From RGIG3701 sp030530205 (GTDB taxonomy: Bacteria; Planctomycetota; Planctomycetia; Pirellulales; Thermoguttaceae), in contig JAUMVK010000007.1 of NCBI GenBank assembly GCA_030530205.1, positions 56,366 to 120,365 of the forward strand: DNA of 64,000 bases, in the 5' to 3' direction. The position numbers were made by a program, and so were the translations under genes. This document shows positions 52,558 through 61,281 of the stretch, one piece after another; position 1 is the first letter of the stretch; every line of letters begins with the position of its first letter. The notes beneath the pieces are model-generated. The model was not told where the DNA came from, ran no database searches, and saw only the letters and a program-made list of their open reading frames with translations.

Positions 52558-53592
52558 TCAACGAACGACCGGAATCTCTGAAATAGCCATATCCTGAGTC
52601 TGCCACTTCCAGAAACGGACGGTGGAATCGAAACCACAGGAAATCAACGTCTGATTCGCAGAATCCCAAAGAAGATCCGCGACCGTTCCTTTGTGTTCAC
52701 TCAGAACGTAGGTCGGCTGGCTGTCCGCTGAACGCAGATTCCAGACGCAAATCAGATTGCTGGCCGCACCTGCCGCGACCGTATCCGAGCCGCAGAAGGT
52801 CAGCGAGGTGACTTTTCCGGAGGGGAAATCCAGTTCACGAACGAACGAGAAGTCTTTCATGGACCAGATGTAGATTTTTTTGTCTTCACCGCCCGTGGCG
52901 AGATATTTGCCGTCTTCGCTGAAAGCTATGGCCCAAACGCGGCGGGTGTGACGCGCCAAATCTGTCTGAATACGGCCCGTAGCCATATCGAAAAGACGAA
53001 CGTTTCCATCACGGCCGGCGGCAGCGACGAAACGCGAGTCCGCGCTGAACTGAACACTGCGCTGATCAGAGCAGGTCGTCTCCCAAGTCCTCGTTTTACG
53101 GCCGTAAGCGGTTTCATAAATGAAGACCGAAGCATCGTAGCCAATGACCGCCATACGTGAACTGTCAGTTGGGTCGAACGCGATAGAACGGACCGCAGTG
53201 CGGGCACTTTCAAACTGGAGCGTACGCTGGAAAGACTTCGCGTCGTAGCAGTAGAGCTGATTATCCATTCCACCGGTAACGAACGTTTTTCCGTCCGGAC
53301 TGAATTTCACGGAACGAACCCAGTCCTGCTGATCGTTCAGCGTGTATTTGAGCCGACCATCAGTGACGTTCCAGATGCGGGCTTTGTGGTCATCGCCAAC
53401 CGTCACAAGAGTCTGACCGTCTTTGCTGATGGAAAGGCCAGTCACGACCGGCGCTCGGCCCTCAGAAGTGATGGGTTCCATCTGAATGGTTTTGAAAGAT
53501 GAAACTCTCATCGGCTCTGCCGAAACAAACGATGCGAACCCTAATATCATTAGGGTCAAAAAACAAACTCCAAAGGAACTGAATTTTTTCAT
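52558..53592 (-). CDS. Exported WD40 repeat protein
   Basis: 344 residues from the start at 53592, which gives a signal peptide (FGVCFLTLMILGFASFVSAEP) and AAGGA nine bases upstream. The mature part is a single seven-bladed propeller: repeats contain ATGGEDKKIYIWSM, VTVGDDHKARIWNV and ISCGFDSTVRFWKW. No enzymatic domain. WD40 propellers scaffold proteins; in the periplasm it may assist the surface protein encoded just downstream, but that is inference. Confidence 0.87.
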   Translation of the reverse strand: MKKFSSFGVCFLTLMILGFASFVSAEPMRVSSFKTIQMEPITSEGRAPVVTGLSISKDGQTLVTVGDDHKARIWNVTDGRLKYTLNDQQDWVRSVKFSPDGKTFVTGGMDNQLYCYDAKSFQRTLQFESARTAVRSIAFDPTDSSRMAVIGYDASVFIYETAYGRKTRTWETTCSDQRSVQFSADSRFVAAAGRDGNVRLFDMATGRIQTDLARHTRRVWAIAFSEDGKYLATGGEDKKIYIWSMKDFSFVRELDFPSGKVTSLTFCGSDTVAAGAASNLICVWNLRSADSQPTYVLSEHKGTVADLLWDSANQTLISCGFDSTVRFWKWQTQDMAISEIPVVR

Positions 53593-53944
53593 AATCGGGA
53601 TCCTTGATTTCCACAAAATTATAAACTCCCACGTCTGAAATATCGTCAAGAAACAGTTCGGGTCTTGAGTAAAAGTGGGATTTTTTACAATTTGCCGATT
53701 ATGAGAGCGCCCAGCCGGAATATTGGAGAATATTTTTGAGAATTTGGGTAGTTTGGAACAAGAGGAGAAAGACTGATAATTACTAAAAATTTGCGGGAAA
53801 GGCTAAAGTCAAATTTTGTCCTGGCCTCCCGCTTGTTTTTTTTCATACATATATTATAATATGATTTATACCAAAAATGTTTTTGATGATTGAATTAATT
53901 CGGTGTTTTCTTTCAAAACCCACTCCTTTCCCCAGAGGTGTAAA
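53593..53944. other. 352-bp divergent intergenic region
   Basis: No coding sequence seen. It carries a plausible plus-strand promoter (TTGTTT at 53833, TATAAT at 53855) for the peptidase gene, and a good -10 (TATAAT read on the minus strand, 53618-53623) for the WD40 gene with a poorly spaced -35. Confidence 0.5.
53833..53860 (+). promoter_or_regulatory. Putative promoter of the DUF1570-like gene
   Basis: TTGTTT, 16 bases, TATAAT, inside an AT-rich tract. Confidence 0.5.
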
Positions 53945-55195
53945 ATGCGAACTCGCCCAGCCCTTAAAATCCTGGTTTTCCTGTTGCTTTGTTTCAGTCT
54001 TGTATGGTTGACATCCTCCTCGAATTCTCTTCAGGCTCAATCCCGCTCTGGAAAAAGTTCCGCGCGAAAACTTATGGACGAAATGTCCGAATCAGAAGAC
54101 GATGACTTCGACTTCGATTTTGAGTCGGACTCCAAGAAGTCCAAGTCGAAAAAGAACGTAAAAAAATCCAAAGCTTCGAAAGAATCAAAAGCCTCCAAAG
54201 AATCAAAGCCCACGAAAAAGGAAACTGTATCAAAGGAAAAGAATGCCAAAGGCAAAAGAGGCAAGGGCAAAAAGGACGAACCCGTTGAGGAAGACACTCG
54301 TACGCCCGAAGAAAAAGAGCGCGATCGGATGGCGTACTACCGTGAAACCGGGATTTGGCTCTGGCCCGAGCTGACCGAGGAGCAGTTCGAGGCGGAGATC
54401 CAGCGTCAAAAAAATTACCTGGAGGAAATCAAAGCAAAATTTTCTGGAACGGTTTATTACGAATCGGAACATTTCTTCTATCTGACTAACGCGCCCAAAC
54501 CGATCGCGGAGGAATGCCTGAAGTACCTTGAGGCAATGTTCGCCCGGCTCTGCCAAATGTTCGATTTCCCCAAAGACACCAAGGTCTGGAGCGGGAAGTG
54601 CATCGTCTGTGCCTTCGCGCTTCAGCAGCAGTTTCTACAGTTTGAACAGGAGTTTTTCAACTCCACTGCCAATCAGTTCACCGGAGCGAGCGGCCTGGCG
54701 CACACATCAAGTGACGGGCAGGTCCTCATTTCCCTCTTCTACGGCGACATTTCCAAGATGGAAAAACGCTGGCAGTTCATCGGTGTGCTGGTCCATGAAA
54801 CGACGCACGGGTTCGTTCACCGCTACCGCGCTCGACAAGGCATTCCGCTCTGGCTCAATGAAGGAATGGCCGACTTCATGGCCGGGGTCATCGTTCCGGC
54901 CGACATCCAGTGCCGGCTGAAACAGCAAAGCGGGCTGAAAATGATGCGTCAGACAGGTTCCGTTGGTGGGCTGCTTCAGGCCGATTCCCAGCTCGAGGCG
55001 TGGCAGTACGGCGTCGCAAGCGGTTTGGTCGGATTCATTTTCAAGAGCAAACCCCAGGGATTCAAGAAGTTTCTGGACGAAATCAAGGATGGCAAGGACT
55101 GGATCGATGCGCTGAAAGACAATTATAACTGTACGCCCGAGGAAATGCTCATTCAGTTCGGACGAGCGAACCGCATCCCAATGTTGAGATATTAG
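53945..55195 (+). CDS. Exported DUF1570-like metallopeptidase with lysine-rich linker
   Basis: 416 residues. The start at 53945 follows AGAGGTG; the upstream in-frame ATG gives a worse signal. A hydrophobic segment (ALKILVFLLLCFSLVWLTSS) is a signal peptide or anchor. Residues about 50-130 alternate acidic (DDDFDFDFESD) and Lys/Ser-rich (KASKESKASKES) tracts, disordered. The catalytic part begins near 165: LVHETTHGFVHRY (HExxH) near 285 and WLNEGMADFMAG with the third zinc ligand Glu, as in DUF1570/gluzincin proteins. The target is unknown. It resembles the enzyme at 19767 in catalytic layout only. Confidence 0.8.
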   Translation: MRTRPALKILVFLLLCFSLVWLTSSSNSLQAQSRSGKSSARKLMDEMSESEDDDFDFDFESDSKKSKSKKNVKKSKASKESKASKESKPTKKETVSKEKNAKGKRGKGKKDEPVEEDTRTPEEKERDRMAYYRETGIWLWPELTEEQFEAEIQRQKNYLEEIKAKFSGTVYYESEHFFYLTNAPKPIAEECLKYLEAMFARLCQMFDFPKDTKVWSGKCIVCAFALQQQFLQFEQEFFNSTANQFTGASGLAHTSSDGQVLISLFYGDISKMEKRWQFIGVLVHETTHGFVHRYRARQGIPLWLNEGMADFMAGVIVPADIQCRLKQQSGLKMMRQTGSVGGLLQADSQLEAWQYGVASGLVGFIFKSKPQGFKKFLDEIKDGKDWIDALKDNYNCTPEEMLIQFGRANRIPMLRY

Positions 55196-55261
55196 AAAAG
55201 TATACCATTTTCACGGATTACCTTATTAATTTGACCGGTAAGGAGGCCGGTTTCAAACATC

Positions 55262-56395
55262 ATGGTCAAGAAATCAAGTACCCACTCATTTTCTTCCGTT
55301 CAGGACATTGGTATCATCGGCGCGGGCCAGATGGGGCTGGAAATTGCCGCCCTGAATGCCCGAAATGGTTTCCCCGTGACGATTTACGACTCGAATCCCG
55401 CGATGCTCCAGTCCGTTAAGTCCCGTCTGAACGAAGAATTGGCCAATGTTCCCGAAACTTTGCGGCAGGAAATGCTCGATCTCGTGGAAACCGGGACACT
55501 TGAGGAACTGGGTGAATGTGACCTGATCATAGAAGCGATCGTCGAGAAAATCGAAGCAAAGTCGGCTCTATACGAGGATTTCAAGCCTTATATGCGGCCG
55601 TCGATGATTTTCACCACCAACACGTCCACGATTCCGATCGAAAAACTGGCGGCAGTTTTTCCCCTTCCGAAAAACTTCGCAGGTTTCCACTTTCTGCATC
55701 CGGTCTGGAATCGCGAGCTGGTGGAAATGATCCCCTCGTCTCAAACCTCGGAGGGGGTCCTTCAGCGTCTGAGTGACTACGCGATCTCACTCGAGAAAAC
55801 GCCGCTTTGTGTTTGCGACTGCCCCGGTTTCGTCGTGAATCGGCTTCTTCATCCGTATCTGAACGAGGGGTTGAAACTCCTTTTGGAAGGCGTAACGATG
55901 GAATCCATCGAAAAAGCGGCCGTGAATTTCGGCATGACTTGGGGACCACTGCGCATCATGGACGAAATCGGGCTGGATACGGTCATGAACGCCGGTAAAG
56001 TCTTGTATAACGCATACCCGGAACGGACAGAAATCTCTCCCGTGTTGGTCTATATGATAAAGCGCAAACTGCTCGGCCGCAAAACGGGAATGGGGTTTTA
56101 CCTCTGGGGAAACAACTGGCGCAAAAATGTGCATAATCATCACTTTGAGCCGACCGGCTTCAACCCGACGGTGCGGGAAATCGCTTTCAACTGGCAAAAA
56201 GACGACCCGAAAAAATACTCGCTCCAGGAAATTGGAAACCGCCTCGCCATGGCCATGGCGGATGAGGCCGAGCGCATTCTGGAAGACGATGTGGTGAGCG
56301 AACAGGGGCAGGTCGATATGGCCGCGGTCATTGGGCTCGCCTTCCCCGAATCAAAGCACGGCCCCCTCGCATGGAAGGCGGAAAAGGGGAAATAA
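55262..56395 (+). CDS. 3-hydroxyacyl-CoA dehydrogenase family protein
   Basis: 377 residues. Rossmann motif DIGIIGAGQMGLEIAAL near 16-30, followed by the acidic NAD selector in TIYDSNP. Catalytic region NTSTIPIEKLA and GFHFLHPVWNRELVEMIP supplies His and Glu; CPGFVVNRLLHPYLNEG and GRKTGMGFYLW are C-terminal-domain signatures. This predicts oxidation of a 3-hydroxyacyl-CoA. It is somewhat longer than the usual about 285-residue single-domain enzyme because of about 60 extra residues at the C-terminus. It lies in a plus-strand run with the peptidase upstream and ispH downstream. Confidence 0.9.
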   Translation: MVKKSSTHSFSSVQDIGIIGAGQMGLEIAALNARNGFPVTIYDSNPAMLQSVKSRLNEELANVPETLRQEMLDLVETGTLEELGECDLIIEAIVEKIEAKSALYEDFKPYMRPSMIFTTNTSTIPIEKLAAVFPLPKNFAGFHFLHPVWNRELVEMIPSSQTSEGVLQRLSDYAISLEKTPLCVCDCPGFVVNRLLHPYLNEGLKLLLEGVTMESIEKAAVNFGMTWGPLRIMDEIGLDTVMNAGKVLYNAYPERTEISPVLVYMIKRKLLGRKTGMGFYLWGNNWRKNVHNHHFEPTGFNPTVREIAFNWQKDDPKKYSLQEIGNRLAMAMADEAERILEDDVVSEQGQVDMAAVIGLAFPESKHGPLAWKAEKGK

Positions 56396-56441
56396 TAAAC
56401 ATCAACCTTCAATCTGAAAAGTATTTGAGGAGATTACACCC

Positions 56442-57356
56442 ATGAAAATTCTCCTGGCTTCTCCTCGGGGCTTTTGTGCGGGGGTAAACCGGGCGATTAC
56501 CTCCCTTCATCAGGCCGTCGAGCGGTACGGTGCGCCGTTTTACGTCTTTCACGAGATCGTGCACAATACCTGGGTCGTGAAGGAATTTCAGGATCTGGGC
56601 GTTCATTTCGTCAATTCCGTAGAGGACGTGCCGGACGGTGCGCATCTGATGTTTTCTGCCCACGGCGTCTCGCCCCATGTGCGGGATCTGTGTGCCCAAA
56701 AGGGACTCCGAATCATTGACGCCACGTGCCCACTCGTCACGCGGATCCACACGCAGGCCGCGCGTCTGGCCGAGGCAGGGTTCCAGATCATTCTCATCGG
56801 CCACGCCGGGCACGACGAAATCGTTGGGATCGTTGAGGAAGCGCCCGAAGCGACGCACGTTCTTTGCTCGGTCGAGGAGGCCGAATCGGTCCAGATCCTT
56901 CCGGACAAACCAGTGGCGTACCTGACACAGACGACGCTTTCCATCTCAGAGTCCGAGCGGATCGTGAGCGTTCTGACGCGGCGTTTCCCGGAGATCGTGA
57001 AACCGCAGGTGAGCTGCATCTGTTTCGCAACTCAAAATCGGCAGCAGGCGATTCGTGAACTGGCACACGAGGCCAATGTTGTCCTGATCGTGGGAAGCCC
57101 CACAAGTTCCAACAGCAAGCGTCTTCGTGAACTGGCAACGATGCAAAACGTCCCTGCTTTTCTCGTGGACGGACCGGAAGATGTGGATCTGACGTGGTTT
57201 ACCCCTGATCAGACGATCCTGATTTCCGCAGGAGCAAGCGCACCGGAAACAGTGGTTCAAAAGGTTCTGGCCAAACTTCAAAACTCTTTCCATGCAGAAA
57301 TCGAGTACCGAGAGGTTTGCCGCGAGACGCTTCAGTTCCGTTTGCCTGTGATTTAA
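56442..57356 (+). CDS. ispH: 4-hydroxy-3-methylbut-2-enyl diphosphate reductase
   Basis: Last step of the MEP isoprenoid pathway: reduces HMBPP to IPP and DMAPP with a 4Fe-4S cluster. 304 residues. The three cluster cysteines are in SPRGFCAGVNRAI (Cys12), DATCPLVTRIH and CICFATQNRQQA. Substrate histidines and the Glu occur in FHEIVHN, FSAHGV and IGHAGHDEIVGI. TSSNSKRLRELA and SAGASAPE are the conserved diphosphate-binding strings. The length and all functional residues are standard. The tRNA-Val follows on the same strand after its own promoter. Confidence 0.97.
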   Translation: MKILLASPRGFCAGVNRAITSLHQAVERYGAPFYVFHEIVHNTWVVKEFQDLGVHFVNSVEDVPDGAHLMFSAHGVSPHVRDLCAQKGLRIIDATCPLVTRIHTQAARLAEAGFQIILIGHAGHDEIVGIVEEAPEATHVLCSVEEAESVQILPDKPVAYLTQTTLSISESERIVSVLTRRFPEIVKPQVSCICFATQNRQQAIRELAHEANVVLIVGSPTSSNSKRLRELATMQNVPAFLVDGPEDVDLTWFTPDQTILISAGASAPETVVQKVLAKLQNSFHAEIEYREVCRETLQFRLPVI

Positions 57357-57386
57357 GATTTGACCCGAAAAATTTCTCACAGGTCC

Positions 57387-57414
57387 TTGACAAACCGAAA
57401 ATTTATGGCATAAT
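57387..57414 (+). promoter_or_regulatory. Promoter of tRNA-Val
   Basis: TTGACA, 16 bases, CATAAT (an overlapping TAATAA is also possible), 31 bases upstream of the mature tRNA. Confidence 0.7.
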
Positions 57415-57444
57415 AATGCTTACAATTTAGTCATTGTACCAATC

Positions 57445-57518
57445 GGGCGATTGGCTCAGTTGGTTAGAGCGCCGCCCTTACAAGGCGGAGGTCACAGGTT
57501 CGAGTCCTGTATCGCCCA
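57445..57518 (+). tRNA. tRNA-Val (anticodon UAC)
   Basis: Full cloverleaf: acceptor GGGCGAT/ATCGCCC, D-arm GCTC/GAGC, anticodon arm CCGCC-CTTACAA-GGCGG with anticodon TAC, T-arm ACAGG/CCTGT with TTCGAGT loop, discriminator A. The genomic sequence continues CCT, so the terminal CCA is not fully encoded. The integrase gene starts 157 bases downstream. Confidence 0.97.
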
Positions 57519-57528
57519 CCTCGCGTTT

Positions 57529-57562
57529 CATGCCGCATTTTGCGGCATGAGGCGCATTTTTT
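57529..57562 (+). terminator. Terminator after tRNA-Val
   Basis: CATGCCGCA pairs with TGCGGCATG, followed by aggcgca and a T-run. Confidence 0.7.
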
Positions 57563-57603
57563 ATGCTTGCCATTTTGTGAGACTTCTGCCGTGTTTTAGG
57601 GGG

Positions 57604-57648
57604 AATACATACCTAAAACGCAAAAATACATACCTGAAAGTCATACCT
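57604..57648. repeat. Direct repeats upstream of the integrase gene
   Basis: AATACATACCTAAAA and AATACATACCTGAAA start 20 bases apart, with a third shorter TCATACCT after. They lie between the tRNA and the integrase start and could be arm-type recombinase or excisionase sites. Confidence 0.55.
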
Positions 57649-57675
57649 TCCAGGGCATCATAAAGGAGCCACAAA

Positions 57676-59076
57676 ATGACGAAAAAAATTTTTTCCGGGA
57701 AAAAATCTGGAAATTCCAAAAAAATTTCCAAAATTTCCAAAAATTCTTCTGGCCTGGGTTTGCCGAGCATTTACCAGACCAAGAGGGGGGACTTCTATTG
57801 CACCTACAGAACCCGAAAAATCTACCTCGGGCGTGACCCGGAGACTGCACGGAGCCGGTTGATTCAGATGCTCACTGAGGAGGATCGCCAGCTTCAAAAG
57901 CCAGCCGCCGAGTGTACTCTCAAACCGTTCCGAAAGCCGATCGTGAAGAAAAAGCCGCTTCCAGAGCAGTCTTCCCACGATTCGCAGACGGAGCCGGAAG
58001 TCTTAGAGGTCAGCCCGCCTCCGGTGGAATGCAAAGCCCCCGAACCGCCGGTTCCCACGATCGGCAAAGTCACATTCACCGTCACCGAGCTGGTCGTGAA
58101 ATTCCTCGATTCGATCCGTAACCATTCCCACTTCTACTCGATCCGCACGGCCATGAAAACCCTCAGCGACCGGTACGGCTTCACCGACGTGGAGGATTTC
58201 GGTCCCATCGCGCTGAAGGACTGCCGCGAGCAGTTCCTCGCCGCCGACTACGACCGCAACTACATCAACGCCCTGACCCGCTACATCGTGGACACGTTCA
58301 AGTTTGGAGTGGCAAACGAGCTGGTCAGCGAGGGAGTCGCCGTCCGGCTGACTTTTGTGAAGCCATTGAAACAGGGCGAGGCCCGGGAAAACGCCCCGCG
58401 GGAAGAAGTGCCCGATTCGGAGATCATCAAAACGCTGCCGCACCTCCTGCCCACGATCCGCGACATGGTGATTCTGCAGCGGATCAGCGGCATGAGACCC
58501 TCCGAGCTTTTCCGCATGACGCTCGAACAATTCGTGAAGCGGGATCCCGACGGCTGGGTTTATATGCCCTTCAAGCATAAGACCCAGATCCACAACAAGT
58601 CGCGCGTGATCGGCTTCGGGAAATACGAGATTTCGATCCTCGAACGGCACGCCCGCGGCAAAAAGCCCGACGAACCGCTGTTCAGCCCGCGTGACGCATG
58701 GCTCGAACGCGCCGAGCGCCTGGGCCGCAAAACGCCGCAGCCGCAGCCGAATTACAACAATTACTACACGAAGGACAGCTACAGCACCAACATCGCCCGG
58801 ACCATCAAGAGGGCGAACGAGCGGATGCGGAAAGAAGGCCGTCCGGAGTCCGACCTGATCCAGCACTGGTCGCCGTACCAGCTGCGACATGCGACTGCGA
58901 CATTCCTCTCGCTGCTGATGAGCCGCGACGACGCCGCGACCGCCCTCGGGCACGCCTCGACGAACACCACGCAGATCTACGACCACTCCGAGGTGGAAAA
59001 GGCCCTGCGCTTCGTACGGGAACGCGATAAGACCTGCGGCGGCGCGATCGCCGGACTGATCCACCAGTTTGAATAA
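57676..59076 (+). CDS. int: Tyrosine-type site-specific integrase
   Basis: 466 residues. The N-terminal about 40 residues are Lys/Ser-rich. An AP2-like or arm-binding segment follows (GDFYCTYRTRKIYLGRD), then a core-binding domain (about 135-235) and the catalytic domain: ISGMRPSELFRM (Arg I), HKTQIHNKSRVIGF (Lys/beta-hairpin), HWSPYQLRHATATF (box II; the usual first His is Tyr, Arg and His kept), LGHASTNTTQIYDHSE (His and the nucleophilic Tyr). It probably catalyses integration and excision at the adjacent tRNA-Val. Terminator follows. No excisionase or transposition genes are seen. Confidence 0.92.
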   Translation: MTKKIFSGKKSGNSKKISKISKNSSGLGLPSIYQTKRGDFYCTYRTRKIYLGRDPETARSRLIQMLTEEDRQLQKPAAECTLKPFRKPIVKKKPLPEQSSHDSQTEPEVLEVSPPPVECKAPEPPVPTIGKVTFTVTELVVKFLDSIRNHSHFYSIRTAMKTLSDRYGFTDVEDFGPIALKDCREQFLAADYDRNYINALTRYIVDTFKFGVANELVSEGVAVRLTFVKPLKQGEARENAPREEVPDSEIIKTLPHLLPTIRDMVILQRISGMRPSELFRMTLEQFVKRDPDGWVYMPFKHKTQIHNKSRVIGFGKYEISILERHARGKKPDEPLFSPRDAWLERAERLGRKTPQPQPNYNNYYTKDSYSTNIARTIKRANERMRKEGRPESDLIQHWSPYQLRHATATFLSLLMSRDDAATALGHASTNTTQIYDHSEVEKALRFVRERDKTCGGAIAGLIHQFE

Positions 59077-59092
59077 CGCGGGATTCTTGCCG

Positions 59093-59142
59093 AAAACCCC
59101 GGTTTTAGAGCAAAATCAATGCCCTGAAACCGGGGTTTTTTT
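59093..59142 (+). terminator. Terminator of the integrase gene
   Basis: AAAACCCCGGTTT pairs with AAACCGGGGTTT and is followed by further T; 17 bases after the stop. Confidence 0.85.
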
Positions 59143-59312
59143 GTGGAATTTGCGCCTGGCCGATCGTGGAAATGAAGCCACCGCCGCCCCTACTTTTCAC
59201 GATCGGCCCCGGCGGTTCGAGGTGCCCCGCCCCTCCTTCAGAAAATCCAGTGCAAAAACATTATTTTTTAGGTTTTTTTCTTGTTTTTTCCATAAAAAAG
59301 CGGGGTTCCCCC

Positions 59313-59340
59313 TTGCTATTTCTAAGAAAAAGAGTAAAAT
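59313..59340 (+). promoter_or_regulatory. Putative promoter of the island cargo operon
   Basis: TTGCTA, 16 bases, TAAAAT, about 85 bases before the first cargo gene. A nearly identical element (TTGTTA, 16 bases, TAAAGT) precedes the surface protein at 63893. The rest of the 349-bp gap holds the integrase terminator and two GCCGATCGTG copies. Confidence 0.5.
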
Positions 59341-59425
59341 TGACGATGTAATAATTAAGGAAAGGGGATTCAAAAAAGCCCCGCAAACAACACCCAAAAC
59401 CAATTTTTTCAGAGGAGAAAAAAAC

Positions 59426-60553
59426 ATGATCACGAACCTCAACAAAGAAACCATGAAGTACTTCGGGAAAGAAGCCCTCGAGCAGTTCGGCACCCTGATC
59501 GGCAAAGCGCGGATCGAGCTTTCCGCCGACTTCGTGATGGACGCCATCGGCAAGAAGGTCGAATTCACCACCAACGACAAAGGGCGCCGCAGCGCGACCT
59601 ACGCCGGTGAGAAAATCGGCGTCCGGGACGCGGAAAAAATCCTCCGCCGTTTCGCGAGCATCCAGGTCCAGCTTGAAGACGGAGACCTCACGAACTGCCC
59701 GGTGAAATACGAGAGAAAGCTCGCCGAGGCCATTTCAGAAATCACCATCGCGCAGGTCGCCGCAAAGCAGGCGGAGTTCGACAAAGACCCGCTCATCGGG
59801 AAAACGGTGCGAGTCACCGAGCAGGTCCACGGAGGCTGGGATCACCAGGGAGCCAACCGCGGGACGATCATCACCATCGACCGGCGCGAGATCGACGGTT
59901 ACATCGGACTCACCCAGAAAAAGCGGCGCGAGGTTTTGATTCCGAATCGGGAGTTCCGGGTCATCGAGGTCCTCGACCCGGAGGCGCTGGAAGTCTCCCA
60001 GCCGGAACCGGCGGAAATCACTCCTGATAATGAATCCGATCAGCTCTCAATCAATGAGGGCTTTTTTAATGCCCAGACCGAGCGCAAGACCACCCGCCCG
60101 ATGTACCTCCTGGTCGAACGTTACACGGTCGGCGGGACCGAAAGAAGCTGCTTCTGCGGCCTTGCCAACCGGCCCGAAAACCTCCACGAAGGCGACGAGC
60201 ACACGGTCATCGAGACGCGCGAAGCGGTCTGGTGCGAGGAATTCGAGACGGACCCGGAAGAATGGGAACAGACCGAGGCCTTCGAGAAATACCAGCGCAG
60301 CCACGAAAAAGGCTACCCGGCGGTCGATGTCGGCGACCCGTGGAACTACAGAGAACCGCAGCCCTGGCTCGACATGATCGCGCAGCTCAAGGCGCTGGGC
60401 CTGCCGCTGATGTACGCGGAACGCTCGACGGCCTGGGCACGGGACCTCGCGATCCTCCAGGATGCAGGCTACACGTTCGGGAAACTCATCGAAATCCAGG
60501 ACCTTCACTACGGCTGCGGGAGCACGGAAAAGGCCCTCCTGCTGAATTACTAA
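59426..60553 (+). CDS. Island cargo protein of unknown function (375 aa)
   Basis: I do not recognise the family. The start at 59426 follows AGAGGAG; a longer frame back to 59069 would overlap the integrase and has no site. Residues 1-150 are helical and charged; about 125-190 contain a small beta-domain (VRVTEQVHGGWDHQGANRGTI, like KOW/SH3 or chromatin-type barrels). Around 240-260 CFCGLANRPENLHEG has a Cys pair. The C-terminal about 100 residues are helical (WLDMIAQLKALGLPLMYAE). First gene of a four-gene operon. No signal peptide. Could be a DNA- or RNA-binding accessory protein of the island, but that is inference. Confidence 0.7.
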   Translation: MITNLNKETMKYFGKEALEQFGTLIGKARIELSADFVMDAIGKKVEFTTNDKGRRSATYAGEKIGVRDAEKILRRFASIQVQLEDGDLTNCPVKYERKLAEAISEITIAQVAAKQAEFDKDPLIGKTVRVTEQVHGGWDHQGANRGTIITIDRREIDGYIGLTQKKRREVLIPNREFRVIEVLDPEALEVSQPEPAEITPDNESDQLSINEGFFNAQTERKTTRPMYLLVERYTVGGTERSCFCGLANRPENLHEGDEHTVIETREAVWCEEFETDPEEWEQTEAFEKYQRSHEKGYPAVDVGDPWNYREPQPWLDMIAQLKALGLPLMYAERSTAWARDLAILQDAGYTFGKLIEIQDLHYGCGSTEKALLLNY

Positions 60554-60554
60554 A

Positions 60555-60590
60555 CCCCCGCGATCAACGCCCCTCGCCGATCGCGGGGGG
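60555..60590 (+). terminator. GC-rich hairpin between cargo genes
   Basis: CCCCCGCGATC pairs perfectly with GATCGCGGGGG; no T-run directly after, so it may be an mRNA-processing or attenuating structure rather than a terminator. Confidence 0.45.
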
Positions 60591-60625
60591 CAAACAAACC
60601 ACCCTTTTTTTCAGGAGAAAAAACC

Positions 60626-61261
60626 ATGACCAACGAAACTAAAAAACCGACCCGCTGCTGCCTGACCGACACCATCCTCAAGAAATTCTTCCCCACCCTG
60701 GAGGAACCCGGCAAAACGAACGACGAACCCGGCTACACCGAGACCTTCCTCGGCACCATCATCAGTTACCCGGACGGCGACGCAACGCTCATCGTGGACC
60801 CGGAACTCCTCGACGCCATCGAATGGAGCGACCCGAGCGACCCGGGCGCCTGGATCGAGCTGCCCGAAGGGGCCGTGGTCACCTCCCACGATCGGCCCGA
60901 GGAAATCGCCGAAATCATCGACACGCTCATCATCAACGCGATCCAGCAAAAAGCCGATCGTGAGCAGACGAAACGCAGGCGGGCGCGGAATGATTTCTGG
61001 CACCTCGCACGGATGACCGCCCGGAGCCTCGGGACCGAGATCGACATCTACGAAACCACGACCGGCGACGCGGATCCCACGGGAGACGGCAGAGATGCGC
61101 CCTGGTTCGGCTGGACCATTTACAACACGGACCATGAACCATTCCCGGCCTTCCCGGTCCCGCCGATCGACTTCCGCGACACCAACGCCACACGCAGCCT
61201 GATGGCCCAGCTGCGCCTCTGGCTCAAGCAGACCACCACCCACGAACAGACCGAGGAATGA
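60626..61261 (+). CDS. Island cargo protein of unknown function (211 aa)
   Basis: No family recognised. 211 residues, acidic, rich in Thr, Glu and Asp, with no signal peptide. A short region IISYPDGDATLIVDPELLDA looks beta, followed by a long basic-acidic helix (DREQTKRRRARNDFWHLARM) and an Asp/Thr-rich C-terminus. Preceded by CAGGAG and seven bases. Two GCCGATCGTG copies fall inside the coding sequence in different frames. Probably translated with the neighbouring cargo genes. Confidence 0.6.
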   Translation: MTNETKKPTRCCLTDTILKKFFPTLEEPGKTNDEPGYTETFLGTIISYPDGDATLIVDPELLDAIEWSDPSDPGAWIELPEGAVVTSHDRPEEIAEIIDTLIINAIQQKADREQTKRRRARNDFWHLARMTARSLGTEIDIYETTTGDADPTGDGRDAPWFGWTIYNTDHEPFPAFPVPPIDFRDTNATRSLMAQLRLWLKQTTTHEQTEE

Positions 61262-61281
61262 ACCACGAAAGGAGCGCTAAA

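Noticed and set aside
59069..59425. 119-codon extension of the first cargo gene
   Set aside because: It overlaps the end of the integrase gene, its terminator and the promoter; a strong ribosome site precedes 59426.
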